A stretch of 64,000 nucleotides of DNA from Actinomycetota bacterium (GTDB lineage: Bacteria; Actinomycetota; Thermoleophilia; Miltoncostaeales; Miltoncostaeaceae), in contig CAUJCX010000003.1 of NCBI GenBank assembly GCA_963169235.1, positions 1 through 64,000 of the forward strand, given 5' to 3'. This document shows positions 26,060-38,646 of this stretch, piece by piece. The position numbers were made by a program, and so were the translations under genes. Under the pieces are notes generated by a model. That model searched no databases and had not been told where the DNA came from. It saw only the letters and a list, made by a program, of their open reading frames with translations. How positions within the stretch are numbered: position 1 is the first letter of the stretch; every line of letters begins with the position of its first letter.

Positions 26060-27271
26060 ATGACCTCCCAGGGATTCGGTGGCAGCGGCATCACGGTGGG
26101 CATCGCCGCGGCCGCCCTGCTGGCGGAGGACCTCACCGGATCGCAGGCACTCGCCGGCATGGCCCAGACCGTCCAGGTGCTGGCGTCGGCCATCGCCGCG
26201 TACTGGCTGGCCGGCATGATGCGCCTGCACGGGCGCCGGCGGGGCCTGGTGACCGGATACGCGTGCGGCGCGATGGGCGCCGTGCTGAGCGCGGCGGCCG
26301 CGATGATGGGATCGTTCCCGCTGCTTCTGGCGGGCGCCGCGTTCCTGGGGTGCACCACCGCCGCCAACGGGCTGGCCCGCTACACGGCCGTCGATCTGGC
26401 GCGACCCGCCGTGCAGGGGCGTTCGCTGGCGATGGTGGTGTGGGCCACCACCATCGGTGCCGTCGCCGGGCCCAGCCTCACGGGCCCCACCGCGAGCGCG
26501 GCGAAGCGCCTGGGGCTGGAGGGGCTGAGCGGCCCGTTCCTGTTCGGCCTGCTGACGATGCTGGTGGCGCTGGTGACGCTGGCGGTGCTGCTGCGTCCCG
26601 ATCCCCTGCACCTGGCCTGGGAGGAGACCGGCCACACCCCCCGCATCGGGGCCCGGGGGGCGTCGTGGGCGGCGGTGCGCGCCGCCGTGTCGGCGCGGCC
26701 CGCGATCGGCGCGGGCATCGCCACCATGGCCCTGGCACACGCGGTGATGGTGGCGGTCATGGTGATGACGCCGCTGCACATGCGCCACGGCGGCGCGGGG
26801 CTCGACGTGATCGGGTTCACCATCAGCGGCCACGTCTTCGGCATGTTCGGCCTGTCGCCGCTGGTGGGGTGGGCGTCCGACCGGCTGGGGCCGCCGCCGG
26901 TGATGGCCGCCGGGGCCGTCGTTCTGGTGGCGGCCGCGGCCATCGCGGGACAGGCGCCGTCCGGCGCGGGCCCGTCCATCGCGATCGGGCTGTTCGTGCT
27001 GGGCGTGGGCTGGTCGCTGGCCACGGTGTCGTCCGCGGCGCTGATCGCCGGGCAGGCGCCCGACGGGGCCCGCACCGACGTGCAGGGCGCGGGCGATCTG
27101 GTGATGGGGCTCGCCGCCGCCGCCGCGGGGGCCTTCGCGGGCGTCGTGATGGCGGTGTCGGGCTTCCTGGTGCTGAACGCGTTCGCGGGGTCGCTGGCCG
27201 TGGCCGCCCTGGCCTGCGCATGGGCGGCGCGGCGCTTCGTCGCCCAGGCCCGGGCGGTGACACCGGCATAG
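26060..27271 (+). CDS. MFS transporter
   Basis: About twelve hydrophobic segments, a central basic loop ([13 protein letters not shown] region) and the MFS motif GWASDRLG at about 272-279 identify an MFS exporter or importer of unknown substrate. The first canonical start is ATG 26060 (403 residues). However, the frame is open upstream with typical MFS N-terminal text ([12 protein letters not shown]) and no ATG, GTG or TTG. A CTG at 25985 overlaps the stop of the preceding gene as CTGA, so the real start may be that CTG. Location after marR suggests ligand-induced efflux. Confidence 0.85.
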   Translation: MTSQGFGGSGITVGIAAAALLAEDLTGSQALAGMAQTVQVLASAIAAYWLAGMMRLHGRRRGLVTGYACGAMGAVLSAAAAMMGSFPLLLAGAAFLGCTTAANGLARYTAVDLARPAVQGRSLAMVVWATTIGAVAGPSLTGPTASAAKRLGLEGLSGPFLFGLLTMLVALVTLAVLLRPDPLHLAWEETGHTPRIGARGASWAAVRAAVSARPAIGAGIATMALAHAVMVAVMVMTPLHMRHGGAGLDVIGFTISGHVFGMFGLSPLVGWASDRLGPPPVMAAGAVVLVAAAAIAGQAPSGAGPSIAIGLFVLGVGWSLATVSSAALIAGQAPDGARTDVQGAGDLVMGLAAAAAGAFAGVVMAVSGFLVLNAFAGSLAVAALACAWAARRFVAQARAVTPA

Positions 27272-27411
27272 CATCGCCGCCGGGTCGACATCGTTCGCCG
27301 CCGTGCGCCTTGCCACCGATCAGACGTGACGAAGATCACAAGCCGGGCGTAGACTCGGTGGACGAACGGCCCGGCGCACCGGGCGGGGCGACGTACGGAG
27401 GGGGACTGGCT

Positions 27412-29354
<1,943 letters not shown>

Positions 29355-29355
<1 letters not shown>

Positions 29356-30188
29356 TGCGGGCGACCCGGCACCTCGTCGCCGTTGCCGCCACGTGTGCCG
29401 TCGTGATCGCGCCCCTCGTCGCCGCGTCGGTGGCGCAGGCGGCGCCACTGCTTCCCCGCTCGGGCAAGGTCGTCCGCGTGCTCAGCGGCGAGACGATCCT
29501 CGTGAACGTCGCGGGCAAGAACCGCACCCTCAGGATCTACGGCATCGACGCCCCGCGCGGGTCGGAGTGCTACGCGGTCAGGTCGCGGGCCGAGCTGGCC
29601 TCCGAGGTCAAGAAGGGCCAACTGCTGACGTGGGCGTATCGCGGGGTGAAACCACCCCGCACGGCCCGTTCGTTCGTCGGCGTGGTCAACCACGCCGGCC
29701 TCGACCTGGGCGCCATGCAGGTGACGATGGGCGCCGCGCGGGCGGTGAACTCGATGTACGCGTCCTTCGAGCGGGCCGCCAAGGGACGTCCCGTCGGCCT
29801 GTGGACGGTGTGCGGCACCGGCACGGGCAAGAGCGTGCTGCCCGACCTGGTGGGGCGCCGCTTCGCCACCCCGTTCGTCGACGACACCACCAGCCAGAAG
29901 GTGCTCGACGTCTGCCGGGACGGGCGCTTCCGTCTGGAGGTGATCGCCAACTCCGCAGACGACGCGGTGCCGAGCGTCACCGAGGGCACCTGGAAGGTCG
30001 ACCATGAGACGTACGCCCCGCCCGACTCCGCGGTGAACCTGCCGTACGTCGGCACGGTGTACTTCACGCTCACCCCGTCGGGCGGCGGCGCCACGTCGCT
30101 GTTCGCCGTCACCGATCGGGGCAACACCGCGTTCTACTTCGGCGCGACGACGGCCAACCCGTCGGCCAGCCCGTACTGCGGTGCGTAG
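29355..30188 (+). CDS. secreted SNase-like protein, degenerate active site (paralog 1)
   Basis: This 277-residue protein has a signal peptide (to about residue 30, ASVAQAA). A thermonuclease-like fold follows (KVVRVLSGETILVNV, LRIYGIDAPRGSE, and the SFERAAKGRPVGLW helix). The two metal-site aspartates of the DGDT motif are replaced by S and E (SGET), while the arginine and aspartate of the LRIYGIDAP strand remain. A second beta-rich domain contains EGTWKV. It is therefore unlikely to be an active nuclease. It overlaps acs by one base and is followed at once by a paralog. Confidence 0.7.
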
Positions 30189-31065
30189 CGCGGTTCGCGC
30201 GGCTGCAGGCGCGGCAAGCCTCGCGCTGCTGGTGGGCGCGGGCTCCGCCGCGTCGGCGCCGATGCCGCGCACCGGCACGGTGGTGCGCGTCGTCGACGGC
30301 GACACGGTCGTCGTGCGGGTCGCCGGCCGGGTGCGGACCGTCGACCTGAAGGGCATCCGTGCGCCCGTGGGGCGCCAGTGCATGGCGCGGGCCTCGCTCG
30401 TGAACCTGCGCCGGGGGTTGCCGCCGCGCACCGAGGTGGCGCTGGTGTTCGGGCGTCGCAGGCCCGCCGCGACGGCCCGGCGGTTCAGCGCCGTGGTCAC
30501 GTCCGGGGACGATGCGGGCCGGGTGCAGGTGCTGAACGGCTACGCACGTGCGGTGGGCCGCCTCTACCGCTCCGACGAGTCGATCGCGCGCGACGAGGAC
30601 GACCCCGCGGGCCTCTGGAAACGGTGCCCATCCCCGTCCCCCGCCACGACGCCGGGCGCCACTGGCCCGTCGACCGCTCCCGCCCCCACGACGGACTCGC
30701 CGGTACCGGGGGAGGATGATCCCGCCCTGTCCGGTCAGACCGACACCCTCCCATGGGCTGGTCAGAAGCTCACCACCATCCGGCGCGCGCCCCCGGCGGG
30801 CACCGACGAGCAGTACTACTACCTGCTGTGCGCCTGGCGTCCGACGTTCACGTCGCGGGTGATCCCCAACGGCAACACGTCGCTGGCGGCGTCGTCCGAC
30901 AGCGGCACGTGGAAGTTGGTGGGCACCTCCGCGTCGCCGCGGACGTGGCAGGTCGAGCTCACCTCGGTGTCGGGTGCGACCCGGCGCGTGACGATCACCG
31001 AGCCCGGCCCCAACGAGCTGCTGGTGGACTCGCGCCCGGTCACGTTCGGCCCGGGCATCTGCTGA
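30181..31065 (+). CDS. secreted SNase-like protein, degenerate active site (paralog 2)
   Basis: This 294-residue protein has a signal peptide and an SNase-like domain. DGDT is intact (VVRVVDGDTVVVRV), but the other half of the site is lost: the arginine position is D and the GID aspartate is R (TVDLKGIRAP). A proline/threonine-rich linker (about 140-180) leads to a C-terminal domain with GTWKLVG, matching the EGTWKV domain of paralog 1. It starts at GTG 30181, overlapping the previous stop by eight bases. The pair arose by duplication. Function is unknown. Confidence 0.7.
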   Translation: MRSAVRAAAGAASLALLVGAGSAASAPMPRTGTVVRVVDGDTVVVRVAGRVRTVDLKGIRAPVGRQCMARASLVNLRRGLPPRTEVALVFGRRRPAATARRFSAVVTSGDDAGRVQVLNGYARAVGRLYRSDESIARDEDDPAGLWKRCPSPSPATTPGATGPSTAPAPTTDSPVPGEDDPALSGQTDTLPWAGQKLTTIRRAPPAGTDEQYYYLLCAWRPTFTSRVIPNGNTSLAASSDSGTWKLVGTSASPRTWQVELTSVSGATRRVTITEPGPNELLVDSRPVTFGPGIC

Positions 31066-31093
31066 CGCCGGGCCGCCTGCCGCGGCTCGGCGT
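31065..31093. terminator. 12-bp hairpin between converging genes
   Basis: ACGCCGGGCCGC (31065-31076) pairs with GCGGCTCGGCGT (31082-31093) around CTGCC, with one G-U pair. It lies right after the second SNase-like gene and before the opposing glgC stop. Confidence 0.6.
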
Positions 31094-31151
31094 TACCGGT
31101 GAACGGGCCGGGGTATGAAGTGAAATGCCTTCCCTGTGCGCTGTACGGCGT

Positions 31152-32396
31152 TCAGGGGTCGATGACGTGACCCTTGCCGACCACGGTGATGCCGGATTCG
31201 GTCACCTCGAACCCGCGCGCGAGGTCGCGCTCGCGGTCGACGCCGATGGTGGTGCCCTCGGGGATGCGCACGCTCTTGTCGATGATGGCCCGCTGCACGA
31301 TGGCGCGGCGGCCCACGTCGACGCCCGGCATCAGCACGCTGCCCGACACCTGCGCCCACGAGTGCACCTGCACGTTGGGGGCGATCACGCTGTGGTCCAC
31401 GGACGACCCGGAGATCACCACGCCCGACGCGACCATCGAGTTGGTCGCCGTGCCCACGCGGCCCTCCTCGGTGTGGATGAACTTCGCCGGGGGCAGGGAG
31501 GCCGACGTGTTGGTGAAGATCGGCCAGGCGGCGTTGTAGAGGCTGAACACCGGGTGCACCGAGATCAGGTCCATGTGGGCGTCGTAGTACGAGTCGAGCG
31601 TCCCGACGTCGCGCCAGTAGTCGCGGTCGCGCGCCGTCGACCCCGGCACGTCGTTGGAGCGGAAGTCGTACACGGCGGCCTCGCCGTCGGCGACGAACGC
31701 GGGCACGATGTCGCCGCCCATGTCGTGTGACGACCCGCCGTCGTCGGCGTCGCGGGTGACCGCCTCCACCAGCCGGTCGGCGGTGAACACGTAGTTGCCC
31801 ATCGACGCCAGTACCTCGTGCGGCGCGTCCGGGAGGCCCACGGGGTCGGACGGCTTCTCGAGGAACGCGCGGATGCGGCCCGGCTCGTCGGGGTGCACGT
31901 CGATCACGCCGAACTGGGACGCCAGCGTGATGGGCTGGCGGATGGCGGCGACCGTGCACGCCGCGCCGGACTCCACGTGGGCGTCGACCATCCGCGAGAA
32001 GTCCATGCGGTACACGTGGTCGGCGCCGACGACCACGACGATGTCGGGCTGCTCGTCGCGGATGAGGTTGAGGCTCTGGAAGATGGCGTCGGCCGAGCCC
32101 AGGTACCACCGCTTGCCCACCCGCTGCTGCGCGGGTACCGGTGCGACGTAGCTGCCCAGCATCGACGCCAGCCGCCACGTGATGGTGACGTGCCGGTCGA
32201 GGCTGTGCGACTTGTACTGCGTCAGCACGACGATCTGGCGGAAGCCCGAGTTCACCAGGTTGGACAGCGCGAAGTCGATCAGCCGATAACTGCCGCCGAA
32301 TGGCACGGCGGGCTTGGCCCGGTCGGCGGTGAGGGGCATCAAGCGCTTGCCCTCCCCGCCCGCGAGCACGATGGCCAGGACTTTCGGTGCGGGCAT
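31152..32396 (-). CDS. glgC: glucose-1-phosphate adenylyltransferase
   Basis: This 414-residue enzyme makes ADP-glucose for glycogen synthesis. The nucleotide-binding start is [25 protein letters not shown], then [21 protein letters not shown] and [15 protein letters not shown]-terminal left-handed beta-helix follows. It begins at ATG 32396 behind a leaderless TAGGCT promoter and is divergent from the glycosyltransferase glgA with an 81-base spacer containing a perfect palindrome. Confidence 0.97.
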   Translation of the reverse strand: MPAPKVLAIVLAGGEGKRLMPLTADRAKPAVPFGGSYRLIDFALSNLVNSGFRQIVVLTQYKSHSLDRHVTITWRLASMLGSYVAPVPAQQRVGKRWYLGSADAIFQSLNLIRDEQPDIVVVVGADHVYRMDFSRMVDAHVESGAACTVAAIRQPITLASQFGVIDVHPDEPGRIRAFLEKPSDPVGLPDAPHEVLASMGNYVFTADRLVEAVTRDADDGGSSHDMGGDIVPAFVADGEAAVYDFRSNDVPGSTARDRDYWRDVGTLDSYYDAHMDLISVHPVFSLYNAAWPIFTNTSASLPPAKFIHTEEGRVGTATNSMVASGVVISGSSVDHSVIAPNVQVHSWAQVSGSVLMPGVDVGRRAIVQRAIIDKSVRIPEGTTIGVDRERDLARGFEVTESGITVVGKGHVIDP

Positions 32397-32402
32397 GCCC
32401 GT

Positions 32403-32408
32403 AGCCTA
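32403..32408 (-). promoter_or_regulatory. -10 element of glgC, leaderless
   Basis: TAGGCT on the minus strand is followed by ACGGGC and the glgC ATG, so the mRNA should start at the start codon. Confidence 0.55.
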
Positions 32409-32433
32409 GCCGGACGGGGCGCGGGCGAATACC

Positions 32434-32450
32434 GTTTCGTGCGACGAAAC
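32434..32450. promoter_or_regulatory. palindrome in the glgC-glgA divergent spacer
   Basis: GTTTCGT-GCG-ACGAAAC is a perfect 7-3-7 inverted repeat midway between the two divergent genes. It lies just upstream of the expected glgC -35 position and upstream of glgA. A regulator bound here could control both genes. Confidence 0.55.
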
Positions 32451-32477
32451 CCCGCGAGTGCGACAAAGGAGTCACGC

Positions 32478-33668
32478 GTGCGCGTGGACATCGTGACGAA
32501 GGAGTACCCGCCGGAGGTCTACGGGGGAGCGGGCGTCCACGTCACCGAGCTGGCGCGCGTGCTGCGCCGCCGGCTCGACGTGCGGGTGCGCTGTTTCGGC
32601 GCGCCACGCGACGAGCCGGGCGTCACGGCCTACGCCGAGGATCCCGCCCTCCAGGCCGCCAACCCCGCGCTGTCGACGCTGGGCGTCGACCTGGCCATCG
32701 CGGGTGACTGCGCCGGCGCCGACGTGGTGCACTCGCACACGTGGTACGCGAACATGGCCGGGCACCTGGCCAAGCTGCTGCACGGCGTGCCGCACGTCAT
32801 CAGCGCGCACAGCCTGGAGCCCCTGCGCCCCTGGAAGGCCGAGCAGCTGGGCGGCGGCTACGCGGTGTCGTCGTTCTGCGAGCGCACGGCGTACCTGGGG
32901 GCGGACGCCGTGATCGCCGTCAGCGGAGGCATGCGCGCCGACATCCTGCGGGCCTATCCCGACCTCGACCCGGCCCGCGTGCACGTGGTGCACAACGGCA
33001 TCGACACGTCCGACTGGCGCCGCGACGACGGCCCCGAGGCGGCCGCGGCCGTGCGCACGCTGGGCATCGACCCCGGCCGGCCCGCCGTGGTGTTCGTGGG
33101 CCGCATCACCCGGCAGAAGGGTCTGCCGTACCTGCTGCGCGCGGCCGCCGAGTTGCCCGCCGACGTGCAGGTGGTGCTGTGCGCCGGCGCGCCCGACACC
33201 CCGGAGATCATGGCGGAGGTGTCCACGGCGGTCGCCGCCCTCCAGACCCGCCGCGACGGCGTCGTGTGGATCGAGCGGGTGCTGCCGCGCGCGGAGCTGT
33301 GCCGCGTGCTGTCGTTCGCGACGGTGTTCGCGTGCCCGTCCGTGTACGAGCCGCTGGGCATCGTCAACCTCGAGGCGATGGCCTGCGGCGCCGCGGTGGT
33401 GGGCACGGCCACCGGGGGCATCCCCGAGGTGGTCGTGCCGGGGGAGACCGGCTGGCTGGTTCCCATCGAGCAGGTGACCGACGGCACCGGCACCCCCGTG
33501 GATCCCGACCGGTTCGTCGCCGACCTGGCCGCGACGCTCACCGACGCCGTCGGCGACCCCGCGCGGGCCCGCCGCTACGGGGAGGCGGGCCTGGTGCGGG
33601 CCCGCGAGCACTTCTCGTGGGACGCCATCGGCGCGGCGGTCGAAGCGGTGTACCGGACGGTCGCCTGA
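32478..33668 (+). CDS. glgA: GlgA-type glycogen synthase, GT4-like actinobacterial form
   Basis: This 396-residue glycosyltransferase has the N-terminal KEYPPEVYGGAGVHV loop typical of the short actinobacterial glycogen synthase (GlgA/GlgM) family. The GT4-like C-terminal features VVFVGRITRQKGLPYLL and CPSVYEPLGIVNLEAMACG contain the E-x7-E sugar-nucleotide motif. It likely uses ADP-glucose from GlgC to extend alpha-1,4-glucan or to form maltose-1-phosphate. GTG 32478 has AAAGGAG seven bases upstream, unlike the leaderless glgC. Confidence 0.9.
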   Translation: MRVDIVTKEYPPEVYGGAGVHVTELARVLRRRLDVRVRCFGAPRDEPGVTAYAEDPALQAANPALSTLGVDLAIAGDCAGADVVHSHTWYANMAGHLAKLLHGVPHVISAHSLEPLRPWKAEQLGGGYAVSSFCERTAYLGADAVIAVSGGMRADILRAYPDLDPARVHVVHNGIDTSDWRRDDGPEAAAAVRTLGIDPGRPAVVFVGRITRQKGLPYLLRAAAELPADVQVVLCAGAPDTPEIMAEVSTAVAALQTRRDGVVWIERVLPRAELCRVLSFATVFACPSVYEPLGIVNLEAMACGAAVVGTATGGIPEVVVPGETGWLVPIEQVTDGTGTPVDPDRFVADLAATLTDAVGDPARARRYGEAGLVRAREHFSWDAIGAAVEAVYRTVA

Positions 33669-33679
33669 CCGCACGACGC

Positions 33680-33722
33680 CCGCCGCGCCGGTTTTATTCC
33701 CGGCGCGGCGGTGGATGTTTTT
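33680..33722 (+). terminator. intrinsic terminator after glgA
   Basis: CCGCCGCGCCGG (33680-33691) pairs perfectly with CCGGCGCGGCGG (33700-33711) around TTTTATTC, and a T-run (33718-33722) follows. This is the best rho-independent terminator in the window. Confidence 0.75.
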
Positions 33723-33781
33723 CGGGCCGCGGGGCGTCGTACCGGGTGAGCGATCCCGCCACCACCCGCAAGGAGCACCCG

Positions 33782-34159
33782 ATGACCTCTCTCCGCAACC
33801 TCGTCGCCATCGCCGCCGTCGCCACCGCCGCGGCCGCCGCCACCGCCGTCCCCGCGATGGCCGCCGACACCGCGTCGTTCCAGAGCCCGTCCGGCAACAT
33901 CCGCTGCGCGTACGTCAGCGGCCAGGGCGTTGCATGCGTGTCGCGGTCCAACGGTCGCTACGCGATGCTGCGCGCGTTCGGCAACTCGCGCACCGGGTTC
34001 ACGTCGTCGTCGCTGCCCGGCGGCCGCACCCTCGGCTACGGCTACAGCTGGCGCGCGTCGACGTTCTCGTGCACCAGCGAGGTCAACGGCGTCTCGTGCC
34101 GCTCCAGCCACACCGGCCACGGCTTCTTCCTGGCGCGCGAGACCAGCTACCGCTGGTAG
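33782..34159 (+). CDS. small secreted protein, DUF6636-like
   Basis: This 125-residue protein has a clear signal peptide ([22 protein letters not shown]) and a mature part beginning [14 protein letters not shown]. Its four cysteines (IRCAY, VACVS, FSCTS, VSCRS) could form two disulfides. The SPSGNIxC start is shared by small secreted actinobacterial proteins often labelled DUF6636; their function is unknown. ATG 33782 has AAGGAG upstream. It stands alone between the glgA terminator and dnaJ. Confidence 0.7.
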   Translation: MTSLRNLVAIAAVATAAAAATAVPAMAADTASFQSPSGNIRCAYVSGQGVACVSRSNGRYAMLRAFGNSRTGFTSSSLPGGRTLGYGYSWRASTFSCTSEVNGVSCRSSHTGHGFFLARETSYRW

Positions 34160-34229
34160 GGGGAACAGGCCCACGCGGACGCCGCCGTGTGGGCCTCCTT
34201 GGGGTGCGTGTGCGAGGATTCCCGGGCAC

Positions 34230-35351
34230 ATGGCCGAGAAGCGCGACTACTACGAAGTGCTGGAGCTCGACCGCTCGGCCGACGAGGACGCCGTCAAGAA
34301 GGCGTTCCGGCGCCGGGCCCGCGAGCTCCACCCCGACGTCAACCCCTCGCCCGACGCGGAGGCGCAGTTCAAGGAGGCGGCCGAGGCGTACGAGGTGCTG
34401 TCGGACCCCGAGAAGCGCCGCGCGTACGACGCGTACGGCCACGCCGGCCTCCGGGGTTCCGCCGGGGGCGGCGGCGCCACCGACTTCGCCGATTTCGGCT
34501 CGTTCCAGGACCTCTTCGACGCGTTCTTCGGCGGCGACATGTTCGGCCGCACCACGCGCCGGGCCGCGCAGGGGCAGGACGCCGCCGTGCAGACCGAGAT
34601 CTCGTTCGTCGAGTCGGCCACCGGCGCCGAGCGCACCGTCACGTTCGAGGCGGTGGCGGCATGCGAGCAGTGCGACGGCACCGGCAACGCGCCGGGCTCC
34701 ACCATGACGCGCTGCGCGACGTGCGTGGGGCAGGGCCAGGTGCGGCAGGTGACGCGGGGGCCGTTCGGGCAGTTCGTGCGCGCGGCCGTGTGCCCCGACT
34801 GCGCGGGGCGCGGCGAGGTACCGTCGGCGCCGTGCCCCGCGTGCAACGGCGCCGGGCGCCGCAACGAGACCCGGGAGATCACCATCAGCATCCCCGCCGG
34901 CATCGCCGCGGGCCAGCAGGTGCGCCTGGTGGGCCGGGGGCACGCGGGCCAGGCCGGTGCGCCCGCCGGGGACCTCTACGTGCACGTCGAGGTGACGCCA
35001 GACGAGCGCTTCCGCCGCGACGGCCTGGACGTCGTGACCCGGGTGCCCATCCCCGTCACCGACGCGATGATGGGCGGCAGCATCACCGTCCCCACCGTCG
35101 ACGGCGAGGCGCCCGTCGAGGTCCGCGCCGGTACGCAGTCGGGCGACCACGTGGTGCTGCGGGGCAAGGGCTTCCCGGCGTTGCAGGGGCGCGGCCAGGG
35201 CGATCAGCGCGTCGTGCTCGACGTGCGGGTGCCGAAGGTGGTCAACGGCGAGGCCCGGGCGGCCGCGGAGCGCCTGGCCGAGACGCTCGACGAGAAGGCC
35301 TACAGCGAGGACGAGGGCTTCTTCGGCCGCCTCAAGAACGCCTTCCGCTAG
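34230..35351 (+). CDS. dnaJ: chaperone DnaJ
   Basis: This 373-residue type I DnaJ is a co-chaperone of DnaK. The J domain has HPD at 34-36, a glycine-rich linker follows, and all four zinc-binding CxxCxGxG repeats are present ([32 protein letters not shown]). The C-terminal substrate-binding domains are complete. It begins the series dnaJ-prmA-rsmE-HIT-phoH-ybeY-dgk-era, which elsewhere continues directly from hrcA. No CIRCE element precedes it. Confidence 0.97.
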   Translation: MAEKRDYYEVLELDRSADEDAVKKAFRRRARELHPDVNPSPDAEAQFKEAAEAYEVLSDPEKRRAYDAYGHAGLRGSAGGGGATDFADFGSFQDLFDAFFGGDMFGRTTRRAAQGQDAAVQTEISFVESATGAERTVTFEAVAACEQCDGTGNAPGSTMTRCATCVGQGQVRQVTRGPFGQFVRAAVCPDCAGRGEVPSAPCPACNGAGRRNETREITISIPAGIAAGQQVRLVGRGHAGQAGAPAGDLYVHVEVTPDERFRRDGLDVVTRVPIPVTDAMMGGSITVPTVDGEAPVEVRAGTQSGDHVVLRGKGFPALQGRGQGDQRVVLDVRVPKVVNGEARAAAERLAETLDEKAYSEDEGFFGRLKNAFR

Positions 35352-35354
35352 CCC

Positions 35355-36167
35355 ATGGGCGATGCGCCGCTTCATCGGCTGACCGCCACCCTCGGCGCGG
35401 ACGCGCCCGAGACCGCCACGCTGGACGCGATCGCCGTCGCCGGCGGATGTGAGGAGCGCGCCCGCGCGGACGGCGGCACCGACCTGGTGTTCTGGGTCCC
35501 GTCCGCGGACGCCGGGCGCGTGGAGGCCGCGTTGCGCGCCGTCGCCGCGGTGCGCGACGTGCGGTCCGAGCCCCAGGACGAGGCCTGGCGCGACGCGCTG
35601 CGCACGTTCCACACGCCCGTCCGCGTGGCCGACCGCCTGCTGGTGCGGCCCCCGTGGGTCGACGCCGATCCAGCCCTCGGCGACATCCTGATCGACCCGG
35701 GGATGGCGTTCGGTACCGGTCAGCACGCCACCACCCGCGGCTGCCTGGAGCTCTTGTGCGCCATCGTCCCGGGCCCGCTGCTCGATGTCGGCTGCGGCTC
35801 GGGCATCCTGTCCATCGCCGCCGCCCGCCTGGGCTTCGGTCCCATCGTGGCGATCGACTTCGACCCCCTGTGCACCGAGGCGACGGCCCACAACGCGCGC
35901 GCCAACGGGGTGGACGTCGATGTGCGCCGCCTCGTCGTGGGCGAGGACGCGCTGCCCGCCGCCGACGTCGTGGCCGCCAACCTCACGTCGGGCCTGCTGG
36001 TCGTGCTGGCCGGCGCGCTCGCCGGGCGGCCACCTCGGGCCGCGGTGCTGAGCGGGCTGCGCCCGGACGACGCGGACGGCGTGCTGGCCGCCTGGGCGCC
36101 GCTGGGCCTGCGGATGGTGGACCGCCGCGATGCGGACGAGTGGACCGCGCTTCTGGTGGCGGCGTGA
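35355..36167 (+). CDS. prmA: ribosomal protein L11 methyltransferase
   Basis: This 270-residue SAM-dependent methyltransferase has the PrmA features IDPGMAFGTGQHATTRGCLELL, motif I LLDVGCGSGILSIAAARLG and VAANLTSGLL. It is expected to trimethylate ribosomal protein L11. The N-terminal substrate-binding domain is divergent. It starts at ATG 35355, three bases after dnaJ, and overlaps rsmE by GTGA. Confidence 0.92.
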   Translation: MGDAPLHRLTATLGADAPETATLDAIAVAGGCEERARADGGTDLVFWVPSADAGRVEAALRAVAAVRDVRSEPQDEAWRDALRTFHTPVRVADRLLVRPPWVDADPALGDILIDPGMAFGTGQHATTRGCLELLCAIVPGPLLDVGCGSGILSIAAARLGFGPIVAIDFDPLCTEATAHNARANGVDVDVRRLVVGEDALPAADVVAANLTSGLLVVLAGALAGRPPRAAVLSGLRPDDADGVLAAWAPLGLRMVDRRDADEWTALLVAA

Positions 36168-36943
36168 AGCACACGTTCCGTTATCTGGTAGCAGGAACAC
36201 CGTCACCCGGAGATGTGGTTGCCCTGGCACCTTCCGACGCCCATCACCTGGTGCGCGTCGTGCGTCGGGTGCCCGGCGATGCCGTGGAGATGATCGACGC
36301 GTCGGGCCTCATCTGGCCGGCCGTCGTGGAGGGGATCGACGGCGGCGCCCTGGTGCGGGTGGGCAGTCGCCCCCGGCAGGGGCCCGTGCCCGCGCCCGTG
36401 GTGCTGTTCATGGGGCTGGCCGAGTGGAACCGCGTCGACCAGGTGGTGGAGAAGTGCGCCGAGCTGGGCGTGCCGCGCATCGTGATGCTGGCGACCGACC
36501 GCGCCCGCAGGGTGCCCGACCCAGACGCGTGGCGTCGGCGCCGCGAGCGCATGCTGCGAGTGGCCGAGGCGGGTGCGCGCCAGTCGGGGCAGGGGCATCT
36601 GCCGCGCGTGGAGGGCCTGGTCGCGCTGGACGACGCCGTGGCGTCCGCGAGCGGGCTGGAGCTGGTGCTCTTGGACGCGTCGGGCGACCGCCCGCTGGGC
36701 GAGGAACTCGCCTCACACGCCGGGCGCCTGACTCCCACCGGCGTGATGGTGGGCCCGGACGCGGGGTTCAGCCGGGCCGAGGTGGAGCGCGCCCGGCGGG
36801 CGGGCGTGCCCGTATGCACGCTGGGCGCGTCGACGCTCCGTGCGGAGACCGCGGCGCTGGTGGGCGTCAGCCTGGCGCTCGCGGCCCGCGGCCACCTGGC
36901 ACGATCCCCGTGGGACGAGGCCGTGGAAGGAGACCCCTCATGA
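36164..36943 (+). CDS. rsmE: 16S rRNA m3U1498 methyltransferase RsmE
   Basis: This 259-residue SPOUT methyltransferase modifies U1498 of 16S rRNA. An N-terminal PUA-like domain (HHLVRVVRRVPGDAVEMIDA) precedes the knotted domain. Conserved blocks are VEKCAELGVPRIVMLATDRA, MVGPDAGFSRAEVE and the C-terminal LGASTLRAETAAL. GTG 36164 overlaps prmA, and its stop overlaps the HIT gene as ATGA. Confidence 0.95.
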   Translation: MKHTFRYLVAGTPSPGDVVALAPSDAHHLVRVVRRVPGDAVEMIDASGLIWPAVVEGIDGGALVRVGSRPRQGPVPAPVVLFMGLAEWNRVDQVVEKCAELGVPRIVMLATDRARRVPDPDAWRRRRERMLRVAEAGARQSGQGHLPRVEGLVALDDAVASASGLELVLLDASGDRPLGEELASHAGRLTPTGVMVGPDAGFSRAEVERARRAGVPVCTLGASTLRAETAALVGVSLALAARGHLARSPWDEAVEGDPS

Positions 36944-37281
36944 GCGAGTGCGTATTCTGCAAGATCGTGCGTGGAGAGCTGCCATCCGACGTGATCGCCC
37001 AGAACGAGAAGTTCCTGGCGTTCACGCCGCTTGAGGACCTGGCCGCCGTGCACGCGCTGGTGATCCCGCGCGCGCACGTCGCGTCCATCGCCGGAGCCGA
37101 CGGCCTGGACACCGCGACGCTGGCCGAGATGCCCCTGTTCATCGCGCAGGTCGCCCGCGACCTGGGCCTCGACCAGTCGGGCTACCGGGTGGCCACCAAC
37201 CACGGTCCCGACGCGCGCCAGTCGGTGAACCACCTGCACTGGCATATCCTCGGCGGCGAACCGCTGTCGGAGTCGATGTGA
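36940..37281 (+). CDS. HIT family nucleotide-binding protein
   Basis: This 113-residue Hint-type protein has CVFCKIVRGELPS at its start and the histidine triad H98, H100, H102 in NHLHWHILGG. Hint proteins hydrolyse purine nucleoside phosphoramidates or adenylated substrates. ATG 36940 overlaps the rsmE stop and GAAGGAG lies upstream. The gene is part of the dnaJ-era series. Confidence 0.95.
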   Translation: MSECVFCKIVRGELPSDVIAQNEKFLAFTPLEDLAAVHALVIPRAHVASIAGADGLDTATLAEMPLFIAQVARDLGLDQSGYRVATNHGPDARQSVNHLHWHILGGEPLSESM

Positions 37282-37294
37282 CGGACGGAGACGC

Positions 37295-38232
<938 letters not shown>

Positions 38233-38236
<4 letters not shown>

Positions 38237-38646
38237 TCGAGGTGGAGGCGACCCCGGAGGGGCCCGAGGTCTCGGCCCTGGCCGACGTGGTCGCGTGGAC
38301 GTGCGGGCGCCTGGGCATCGCCGACGCCAGCGTCGGCCTGATGGTGGTGGGCGAGGACGAGATGGCCCGCCTCAACGCCGAGCACCGGGGCAAGGACGGC
38401 GCCACCGACGTGCTGTCGTTCCCGGTGGACGGTCCCGACGTGCTCGCCGGGTGGCCTGCCGACGGCCCGCCCCCGGAGCTGGGTGACATCGTGATCTGCC
38501 CGCCCCGGGCCCAGGAGCCGCTGGCGACGCTGGCCATCCACGGGGTGCTGCACCTGGTGGGCTACGACCACGAGACCGACGACGGCGAGATGCTGACCCT
38601 GCAGGACGCCCTGGTCGACGAGCGCGAGGGCGTGGATGGGCAGTAA
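38233..38646 (+). CDS. ybeY: endoribonuclease YbeY
   Basis: This 137-residue metalloenzyme acts in 16S rRNA 3' end maturation and ribosome quality control. The zinc-binding motif [14 protein letters not shown] provides H103, H107 and H113. The N-terminal part is short but contains [21 protein letters not shown] 38233 overlaps phoH, and its end overlaps the dgk gene by 11 bases. Confidence 0.96.
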
